DNA of 12,084 bases, taken from positions 1 through 12,084 of the forward strand of contig JAGDCQ010000012.1 of the NCBI GenBank assembly GCA_017958465.1. Reading direction: 5' to 3'. The stretch's first letter is position 1; every line of letters starts with the position of its first letter. The notes beneath the pieces were generated by a model. It was not told the DNA's origin. It did no database searches and saw nothing but the letters and a program-made list of their open reading frames with translations. The position numbers were made by a program, and so were the translations under genes. Below are positions 1 through 5,338 of this stretch, piece after piece. The DNA is from Lachnospiraceae bacterium. Lineage in GTDB: Bacteria; Bacillota; Clostridia; Lachnospirales; Lachnospiraceae.

Positions 1-1284
1 ATAATCCTTGTTTTGTGTGATCCTTTCGATCCTTCTGAAAACAGCGTATCCTTTGTTTATATTGTAGACGCCTTCAAGCTTTTCCGTGATACCTATCGTA
101 AAGCGGCCGCCATCCTTCGTGATGACAACATCCCCGGCCTTAAAGTCCGCGGCATCGATATAATAATACATGCCGTCATCATAGTAGATGGTGCTCTCAA
201 CAAAGTCGTAAGAGGCATTCTGAGTCTTGCTGTCCACGGTCTCGCGCACAAGGCCGTAGTTGTTCAGGTTTCCGCCTTTCTCAAAATACTCTTTCGGAAC
301 GATATAAAAAGTCTTTTCCGTTATGGCGCTCAAAGGAATCTTGTAGCCTTCAGAAACCTGCCAGTTCAGCTGGACGGAAAGGAACCTGTGGTCGAGATAG
401 TTCTGGATGTAGTCATCCAGCGTGAAAAGCGCGTATGGCTTATCTTCTATCCGGATTATCTCCATAGGGAGCGTAAGCTTTAACCCGTCATTTGTAATGG
501 TAATCGGAACACTCTTCAAGCCGTCTAAGGATTTGAGCTGGCTTGAATTAAGCGGGCAAAGGATCTGCCAGGTATCGTTCGTGATGAACTTCATAACGGC
601 ATCGCCTGAAGCGGCAAGGCTTTTTCTCTTAGTGTAAGCCTTGTAACTTGGAGCGTCGTCCCAGGTGGCTTCAGAAACCCGCTCAAGCGTCAGGCCGCTG
701 AGTTTATCTGCATTGAAAGAGATAAGGCCCGCAGAATCCGAATAATAAACATGGAAAGTCTTTGGAACGGCAGAAAGGTTAAGCTGCGCAACTTTCCCGG
801 AAGAATAGTTTCCGTAAACGCTTAAAACAGCCTCGTTAACATCTTCAGAAAACTCTGCCAGACCTGCATAATCCTGAAGGCTGCCCTTCTCCCGGTAAGC
901 ACTTATAACGTCCCTGAGGTACTTACGATCATCATCCGTGATCTGATCCGAAACCTTTGAATTAACAAGCTGTTCGTATATCTCCCTTGTCTCATCAAGG
1001 CTGTAGACAAGAGTACCCTTAGAAACACGCACGGCATCACGGGTAAAATAGTTGAGATACCCGGAATAAGCGGTGTTTATCACTTTTTCATCACGAAGGA
1101 TAAGCCCTGTAACAACATTATCCTGGGCCATACCTGTGGTGGTAACTTCGTAGATCTTTAACTGGGACTTGGACAGGCGGTTTATAAGCCCTGCAACAAC
1201 GGCAATAAGAAGAAACAGGAAGATGATCACGCCGATATCTATCCCAAACCTGCGCCTGTTCAGTTTTTCCACTTTCTTTGCCAT
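1..1284 (-). CDS. HlyD-like membrane-anchored adaptor protein (3' end beyond the window)
   Basis: The frame is open for 428 codons from an ATG at 1284 to the window edge with no stop, so the C-terminus is missing. A GAGG ribosome site lies 7 bases before the ATG. The N-terminus is short and basic (NRRR at 9-12), followed by one membrane segment at about residues 17-34. The rest is therefore probably outside the cell. After the membrane segment come TGLILRDE (59-66) and GYLNYFTRDAVRVSKG (75-90). These look like the first half of the lipoyl/barrel-sandwich fold of membrane fusion proteins. Residues about 98-160 look helical. The far end has a beta-rich HlyD-type region ending in GYAVFRRIE. This matches, from memory, a clostridial HlyD-family adaptor usually found just before yggS and sepF. 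No transporter partner is visible, so a role in export is not shown; a wall or division role is inference. The family call is fairly firm, the function open. Confidence 0.78.
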   Translation of the reverse strand, partial: MAKKVEKLNRRRFGIDIGVIIFLFLLIAVVAGLINRLSKSQLKIYEVTTTGMAQDNVVTGLILRDEKVINTAYSGYLNYFTRDAVRVSKGTLVYSLDETREIYEQLVNSKVSDQITDDDRKYLRDVISAYREKGSLQDYAGLAEFSEDVNEAVLSVYGNYSSGKVAQLNLSAVPKTFHVYYSDSAGLISFNADKLSGLTLERVSEATWDDAPSYKAYTKRKSLAASGDAVMKFITNDTWQILCPLNSSQLKSLDGLKSVPITITNDGLKLTLPMEIIRIEDKPYALFTLDDYIQNYLDHRFLSVQLNWQVSEGYKIPLSAITEKTFYIVPKEYFEKGGNLNNYGLVRETVDSKTQNASYDFVESTIYYDDGMYYYIDAADFKAGDVVITKDGGRFTIGITEKLEGVYNINKGYAVFRRIERITQNKDY

Positions 1285-1312
1285 ATATTGTCCTCAAATC
1301 CGTATCAAAAAT

Positions 1313-1350
1313 TAAAAGCAAGTACCCGTAAAAGGAATTACTTGCTTTTA
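1313..1350 (-). terminator. Hairpin with T-tract between the P-loop gene and the HlyD-like gene
   Basis: Two perfectly complementary 12-base arms lie at 1313-1324 and 1339-1350 with a 14-base loop. Read on the minus strand, the second arm is followed by AATTTTTGAT, which contains five consecutive T residues. It begins 25 bases after the stop of the P-loop gene and ends 29 bases before the ATG of the HlyD-like gene. It looks like a Rho-independent terminator for the upstream unit. No convincing promoter fits between it and the next ATG, so it may be partial, letting some transcription through (an attenuator). The T-tract is short and the loop long, which also argues for incomplete termination. 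Confidence 0.65.
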
Positions 1351-1374
1351 ACAATCTTTCGATCTACAGGTTAA

Positions 1375-1794
1375 TCACAAAGCAACAATAACCTTGTCTT
1401 TTGCGATCTCGGGAAGTTTATCCGCGGGGATCGAGATACTTATGATAAGATCAAAATTGAATTTAGCACTGATAAGATCCAGTTTGCTTATAACAGGGGA
1501 AATATCCTTGTCCTTAAGACAAGCTATATCAAGAAAACTGTCAAGGTAGATCTTTTCAAGGTCGCTGTCCTGCGAAGCTATACCGCAGATGAATCCCATA
1601 AATTCATCGGCTGATTCAACGAAAAAGTCTTTGACATTGATAAGTCTGACTTTGTTGTTGAGTTCGTACATGTGCTTCGTGTTTTTATCAAGGTAAACGA
1701 TAGTGCCCTTTGCCTCCTTGATGCTGGTATTGACCTTGTCCAACAGGATCTTGGTCTTACCTTTTCCTTTTTCCCCGGATATGATCTGTATCAT
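1375..1794 (-). CDS. Small P-loop protein of unknown function
   Basis: A 139-residue protein with a strong ribosome site (AAGGAGG, 8 bases before the ATG at 1794). A Walker A motif GEKGKGKT sits at residues 7-14 directly after a first beta strand (IQIIS). TIVYLD (31-36) looks like a second strand. KIYLDSF (81-87) could be the Walker B strand, with Asp85 as the acidic residue. FDLIISISIPADKLPE (114-129) resembles a final core strand and following loop. At about 15 kDa it is small for a P-loop NTPase, essentially one minimal domain without a C-terminal lid. Homologues in Lachnospiraceae are, as I recall, labelled only as hypothetical, ATPase or PilT-like; the last label is not supported here, since no secretion-ATPase motifs beyond the P-loop are visible. 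It follows mgsA by 68 bases and seems to have its own promoter. Nucleotide binding is likely; the biological role is unknown. Confidence 0.85.
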   Translation of the reverse strand: MIQIISGEKGKGKTKILLDKVNTSIKEAKGTIVYLDKNTKHMYELNNKVRLINVKDFFVESADEFMGFICGIASQDSDLEKIYLDSFLDIACLKDKDISPVISKLDLISAKFNFDLIISISIPADKLPEIAKDKVIVAL

Positions 1795-1832
1795 TTGTAA
1801 ACCCTCCTTAAAAGTAGTTCTCTGTATGTTTT

Positions 1833-1861
1833 ATTGTATAACAACGAGTTATAAAATACAA
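1833..1861 (-). promoter_or_regulatory. Candidate sigma-A-type promoter for the P-loop gene
   Basis: On the minus strand, TTGTAT (1856-1861) and TACAAT (1833-1838) are separated by 17 bases. This matches 3 of 6 consensus bases at -35 (the TTG) and 5 of 6 at -10. The region is AT-rich, abuts the end of mgsA, and lies about 39 bases before the ATG at 1794. A short inverted repeat (TATAAC / GTTATA, 5-base loop) lies between and into the boxes; it has no T-tract and is a poor terminator. The promoter would allow expression of the P-loop gene apart from the mre-min transcript. Confidence 0.5.
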
Positions 1862-1862
1862 G

Positions 1863-2261
1863 TCAGTTTTTATATAACTCTCGCCAATCAAGGTCGCCCC
1901 TGTCCAGAGCTTTTATGAGCAGCTCGGCAGTAGCGAGGTTTGTGGCAAAGGGGATATTGTGGATGTCGCAAAGATTAAGGAGCGAATCCACGTCAGTCCC
2001 GTGAAGGGACGGCGCCTGGGTATCCCTCAAATAGATGACCATATCTATCTCGTTCGATTCCAGCTGGATCTCGAGCTGTTTTTCACCGCCCAAAGATCCG
2101 GAAAGATATTTGTGAACGGTAAGATTGGTGGCATCTTCTATCAATCTCCCTGTCGTTCCCGTCGCATAGAGATCATGCTTTGATAAGATACCTTTGTAGG
2201 CGATGCAGAAACTCTGCATCAGTGTTTTCTTGGCATCATATGCCGCGAGTGCAATGTTCAT
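1863..2261 (-). CDS. mgsA: Methylglyoxal synthase homologue with altered active site
   Basis: At 132 residues this is full length for a Gram-positive MgsA, a cytosolic enzyme that converts dihydroxyacetone phosphate to methylglyoxal and phosphate. The fold signatures are clear: ATGTTGRL (33-40), LSGSLGG (53-59) and IPFATNLATAE (103-113). Residues aligning with the E. coli phosphate-binding set are kept (Lys12, Thr34, Thr36, Thr37, Ser54, Gly55), as are His87, Asp80 and Asp90 (E. coli His98, Asp91, Asp101). Two active-site positions differ. The proposed catalytic base Asp71 is Glu60, within GGEKQ instead of GGDQQ, and His19 is Tyr8. E. coli Arg107 aligns with Asn96. The ATG at 2261 follows a weak GGGGAAGG site that runs almost up to the start. 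It sits 39 bases after rodA, a position common in Clostridia. The family is certain; whether it still makes methylglyoxal at normal rates is doubtful. Confidence 0.9.
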   Translation of the reverse strand: MNIALAAYDAKKTLMQSFCIAYKGILSKHDLYATGTTGRLIEDATNLTVHKYLSGSLGGEKQLEIQLESNEIDMVIYLRDTQAPSLHGTDVDSLLNLCDIHNIPFATNLATAELLIKALDRGDLDWRELYKN

Positions 2262-2300
2262 ACCTTCCCCGCCCTTTCGTTTTAGAATGCTTTACCCTAT

Positions 2301-3551
2301 TCAATCAAAATGGATCTTGTTAAAATCGTTGGGAATGCTCCCGCGATTTGTGATCCTGTAATTATATTCGCCGTCGTCGGCGGAAACAAAGCCCTGAGGC
2401 TGCATACTCACATTGAGCAATATCCCGAGCGTCATCAGGTTGCTTATAAGCGCCGTAAGACCGGAACTTACAAACGGCAGCGGGATACCTGTGTTTGGCA
2501 AAAGAGAAATGACAACGCCCATATTAACAAAAGCCTGGATGGTTATAAGGGATGTGATACCTATGGCAAGAAGGCATCCAAGCATATCTTTTGCCTTCCT
2601 TGCGATCCTTATGCCCACAAGGGCAAAGAACAGGAAACCTGCTATTGTAAGGAACATCCCGAATACGCCAAACTCTTCGCCTATGGCAGAAAAGATGAAA
2701 TCGCTCTCCACAACAGGAACTTTGTCGGTGAGCCTGGGCCCTAAGTCTCCAAGAAGGAGCTTTCCGAAGAACCCGCCGGCCTGGATAGCAAGCATGGCAT
2801 TGTTCTGCTGGAACATCTCATCCGTATACTCCGTAGGGTTGAGAAGCGAAAGGATACGCTTCTGCTGGTAATAGTCAAGCAGTGTCTGCCAGTCCTGCTG
2901 CACGTACCAGATAAGGAAAAACACCACCGGCACCGCAACAAGTATGATAGGCAAGATCTGCTTCAGGCTCACCCCCGAAACAAACAGAACGATACAGAAA
3001 AACAGGAATATTACTATACTGGTTGAAAGGTCCGGCTGCATGAAGACAAGCAGCACAGGGATCGCAGTCATTGCACCGGCAAGCAGTATTACCCAGAATT
3101 TCTTTATATTCTTTTGCAGCTTCGTAAGAAGAACGGCAAGGCAGATGATGATTATCAGCTTTGTAAGCTCGGAAGGCATAAATTCTATGACTTCCTTTGT
3201 GCCTTTTCTGAAGGTTATCCACCTTTTTGCCTTATAATGCCGTTTTCCGTAGATGGGAAGCCCCGAGGTGCTGTCCGTAAAGCGCGTGAACAACAGCAGC
3301 CCGAGATTCAGGATATAAAGCGGGATCGCAAATTTGCAGATAAAATGATAATCTATCATTGCTACAAAAGCCATTGCAAAAAGACCTATGGCATAACCCA
3401 AAACCTGCTTCTCAAACTGCCGCTCATCCGCGTCCTGGAGCCTCTGGATAAGAAATATACCCACGCTGCCCAGAGCAAGGACGATAGCGACGATGGAAAG
3501 GCTGAACGATTTGAAGTTGTAGCTTTTTATCTTAAAAATATGCGAAAACAT
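2301..3551 (-). CDS. rodA: RodA, SEDS-family peptidoglycan glycosyltransferase
   Basis: A 416-residue multi-pass membrane protein of the FtsW/RodA/SpoVE (SEDS) family, which polymerises lipid II into glycan strands in partnership with a class B PBP. Typical landmarks are KRWITF with following PSELTKL (109-132), MQPDLSTS (171-178), the long extracellular loop around residues 215-285, and VVESDFIFSAIGEEFG (280-295). Asp284 in this last motif aligns with the catalytic Asp of RodA. The C-terminal signature TGIPLPFVSSG (354-364) is intact. A soluble tail of about 34 residues follows the last membrane helix. The ATG at 3551 is 3 bases after the minE stop, with no good ribosome site (only AGAAGAAG inside the end of minE), so translation probably depends on minE. 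It is called RodA rather than FtsW because of its operon with mreBCD and PBP2. Confidence 0.93.
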   Translation of the reverse strand: MFSHIFKIKSYNFKSFSLSIVAIVLALGSVGIFLIQRLQDADERQFEKQVLGYAIGLFAMAFVAMIDYHFICKFAIPLYILNLGLLLFTRFTDSTSGLPIYGKRHYKAKRWITFRKGTKEVIEFMPSELTKLIIIICLAVLLTKLQKNIKKFWVILLAGAMTAIPVLLVFMQPDLSTSIVIFLFFCIVLFVSGVSLKQILPIILVAVPVVFFLIWYVQQDWQTLLDYYQQKRILSLLNPTEYTDEMFQQNNAMLAIQAGGFFGKLLLGDLGPRLTDKVPVVESDFIFSAIGEEFGVFGMFLTIAGFLFFALVGIRIARKAKDMLGCLLAIGITSLITIQAFVNMGVVISLLPNTGIPLPFVSSGLTALISNLMTLGILLNVSMQPQGFVSADDGEYNYRITNRGSIPNDFNKIHFD

Positions 3552-3554
3552 GGA

Positions 3555-3809
3555 TCAATATCTTCTTCTGCCCTTAGCTTCTTTAATAGGGATATTCGCA
3601 AGAAGCGAATTAGAACCGTCGGAAGCGTTCCTGAACTTGAATTCAAGACCTTCCGTATCAACATCGATATACTTTGAGATCACTTCGATGATCTCGTTCT
3701 TCATCTGTTCCATTATCTCCGGTGAGCATCCGGCTTTGTCAGAACTCAAGACAAGCTTCAGACGGTTTTTTGCAACGTCTCCGGAGGATTTTTTCTTCAT
3801 AAACCACAT
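3555..3809 (-). CDS. minE: MinE, topological specificity factor of cell division
   Basis: 84 residues, normal for MinE. MinE stimulates MinD ATPase and drives MinCD off the membrane, which confines MinCD inhibition to the poles. The N-terminus (MWFMKKKSS) is a short hydrophobic-plus-basic stretch suited to membrane contact. VAKNRLKLVL (12-21) matches the MinD-contact helix (E. coli IAKERLQIIV). The C-terminal dimer domain follows with CSPEIMEQMKNEIIEVISKY (28-47) and closes with LLANIPIKEA. The end is unusually basic (KGRRRY). The ATG at 3809 has a perfect AAGGAGG at 8-base spacing that overlaps the minD stop. MinE in a Gram-positive implies E. coli-like Min dynamics in place of the DivIVA/MinJ system of Bacillus, though DivIVA could be encoded elsewhere. 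Confidence 0.95.
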   Translation of the reverse strand: MWFMKKKSSGDVAKNRLKLVLSSDKAGCSPEIMEQMKNEIIEVISKYIDVDTEGLEFKFRNASDGSNSLLANIPIKEAKGRRRY

Positions 3810-3816
3810 ATCATCT

Positions 3817-3825
3817 TCCTCCTTA
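3817..3825 (-). promoter_or_regulatory. Ribosome site of minE fused to the minD stop codon
   Basis: On the minus strand the stop TAA of minD is the start of TAAGGAGGA, so the stop codon and the Shine-Dalgarno share bases. The spacing to the minE ATG is 8 bases. A ribosome ending on minD is placed on the minE ribosome site, which favours coupled translation. The same arrangement is used at the minC-minD junction. Confidence 0.8.
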
Positions 3826-4608
3826 ATTCTTCTTGCCGAAAAGCTTGCTAAAGAAGCCCTTCTTTGCAGTTAAGTCCATAAAAGGAACATCCTCACCCAT
3901 TATCCTCTTGCAGATATTCATATAGGCGATACCTGCTTTTGCATCGCTTCCGACAAGGGGCTCGCCCTGGTTTGTGGAAACAACGATGTTCTCATCATCG
4001 GGTACGACACCGATAAGGTTGATGGCAAGGATCTCTTCAACATCCGATGAAGACATCATATCGCCGCTCTTTACAAGGTCAACCCTAAGACGGTTTACGA
4101 TAAGATCTATCTTCTTCATCTCATTGGCTTCAAGAAGACCGATGATCCTGTCTGCGTCACGTACTGCCGATACTTCGGGGGTAGTTACGACAAGAGCCCT
4201 GTCTGCGCCGGCGATGGCGTTTTTGAAGCCCTGCTCGATACCCGCGGGACAGTCCACGATGATGTAATCAAATTCATTCTTGAGCTCGTCGCAAAGGACT
4301 TTCATCTGCTCGGGTGTGACAGCGGATTTGTCGCGTGTCTGCGCCGAAGGGAGCAGGTACAGATTGTTGTATCTCTTATCCTTGATAAGAGCCTGCTTGA
4401 TCCGGCAGTTGCCCTCTACAACATCTACAAGGTTGTAAACGATACGGTTTTCAAGCCCCATGACAACGTCAAGGTTCCTAAGACCTATATCTGTGTCGAT
4501 CAATACTACTTTCTTGTCAAGTTTGGCAAGACCTGTGCCTACGTTGGCAGTGGTCGTCGTCTTGCCGACTCCTCCCTTGCCGGAAGTTACGACTATTACT
4601 TCTCCCAT
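3823..4608 (-). CDS. minD: MinD, septum-site ParA-type ATPase
   Basis: 261 residues, close to the E. coli length of 270. MinD dimerises on the membrane when bound to ATP, recruits MinC, and is released by MinE. The deviant Walker A GKGGVGKTT is at residues 10-18, with both signature Lys11 and Lys16. LIDTDIGLRNLD (36-47) carries switch I Asp38 and Asp40. IIVDCPAGIEQG (116-127) is the Walker B region. The C-terminal amphipathic helix GFFSKLFGKK (251-260) is the membrane-targeting sequence and is intact. The ATG at 4608 has an AAGGAGG that overlaps the minC stop. All catalytic positions I can check are standard. It is the middle gene of a complete minCDE set. Confidence 0.97.
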   Translation of the reverse strand: MGEVIVVTSGKGGVGKTTTTANVGTGLAKLDKKVVLIDTDIGLRNLDVVMGLENRIVYNLVDVVEGNCRIKQALIKDKRYNNLYLLPSAQTRDKSAVTPEQMKVLCDELKNEFDYIIVDCPAGIEQGFKNAIAGADRALVVTTPEVSAVRDADRIIGLLEANEMKKIDLIVNRLRVDLVKSGDMMSSSDVEEILAINLIGVVPDDENIVVSTNQGEPLVGSDAKAGIAYMNICKRIMGEDVPFMDLTAKKGFFSKLFGKKN

Positions 4609-4614
4609 TATTTT

Positions 4615-4623
4615 TCCTCCTTA
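4615..4623 (-). promoter_or_regulatory. Ribosome site of minD fused to the minC stop codon
   Basis: The minus strand reads TAAGGAGGA, where TAA is the stop of minC and AAGGAGG is the ribosome site of minD, 7 bases before the ATG. This suits translational coupling between minC and minD, which act as a complex. Confidence 0.8.
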
Positions 4624-5307
4624 AATTGTTCTCTCACTTAATACTTTTTTGGATACCGGTTCAATATAAATGGCGCCATCCTCAAGGAAAGCGATCTGGG
4701 CTTCCTTTGATTCCGATCTTGCAGGGTGATCCGGTGACCTTGCGATCGTCTGGGCGATCCTTATCTGTACCGGTGCCATATCAAGCGCCAGAACAAATGC
4801 ATTTTCATTTCCCCCCATGCCCGCGACGGCATTTCCTTTAAGGGAGCCGAGTATTATTATACTTCCGTTGGCATTCACGGAAGCCCCGGGATTAACATCT
4901 CCTATGATCAGCGCATTTTCTTCAAAGGTCATTTCCATTCCGGAACGGAGATTTCCTTTGTAGAACCGCGCATTTTGAAGAGTCTTCGAAACAGTCTGAT
5001 CCGAAGGAGAAAGATCCGCTTTTTCCAAAGCCCTGACAAACAGACCATCTTCCGTTTCATCATCACAGGCGATGCAGACTATGTTCAGGTTACATTCCCT
5101 TGTGATGATATTCAGCAGCTCTATCTGCTCTTCTCCGGAAAGCTTCCTTCCTTCAAAGCGCAGGGCCATCTGCGTGTTTCCGAGGAATTTTGCGGATTCC
5201 CGGAACTTCACCGCGACCTTCTGCTTCAAGGTCTCATAGTCGGTATCAGGGTTTAAGATAACTGTTATCCCGTGAGAATACCCTTTGATCGTAACAGTAT
5301 TATCCAT
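4621..5307 (-). CDS. minC: MinC, FtsZ-inhibiting septum-site protein
   Basis: 228 residues, about the length of E. coli MinC (231). The N-terminal domain (about 1-85) is the part that antagonises FtsZ assembly in the family. A linker (about 86-113) leads to the C-terminal right-handed beta-helix (about 114-190), which dimerises and binds MinD. Its repeats are readable: LIIGDVNPGASVNANGSI (133-150), IILGSLKGNAVAG (151-163) and ALDMAPVQIRIA (174-185). The MinD-binding RSGQ motif reads RSGM (121-124). A tail of about 38 residues follows the helix. The ATG at 5307 has only a modest AAGG about 10 bases upstream. It sits 31 bases after the PBP2 gene, the widest gap between mreB and rodA. Confidence 0.94.
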   Translation of the reverse strand: MDNTVTIKGYSHGITVILNPDTDYETLKQKVAVKFRESAKFLGNTQMALRFEGRKLSGEEQIELLNIITRECNLNIVCIACDDETEDGLFVRALEKADLSPSDQTVSKTLQNARFYKGNLRSGMEMTFEENALIIGDVNPGASVNANGSIIILGSLKGNAVAGMGGNENAFVLALDMAPVQIRIAQTIARSPDHPARSESKEAQIAFLEDGAIYIEPVSKKVLSERTI

Positions 5308-5338
5308 TTCAAACCAACCTTAAAACTATATTTGCTTA

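Noticed and set aside
13..483. Plus-strand open frame of 156 codons at the left edge
   Set aside because: It is the exact complement frame of the HlyD-like gene, which has a membrane segment and family motifs on the minus strand.
1118..1354. Minus-strand open frame of 78 codons overlapping the start of the HlyD-like gene
   Set aside because: It is out of frame with the membrane-anchored protein, starts inside the hairpin region, and is Arg/Tyr/Cys-rich with no recognisable features.
3114..3677. Plus-strand open frame of 187 codons opposite rodA and minE
   Set aside because: It lies antisense to rodA, whose SEDS motifs are unmistakable, and its composition is not protein-like.
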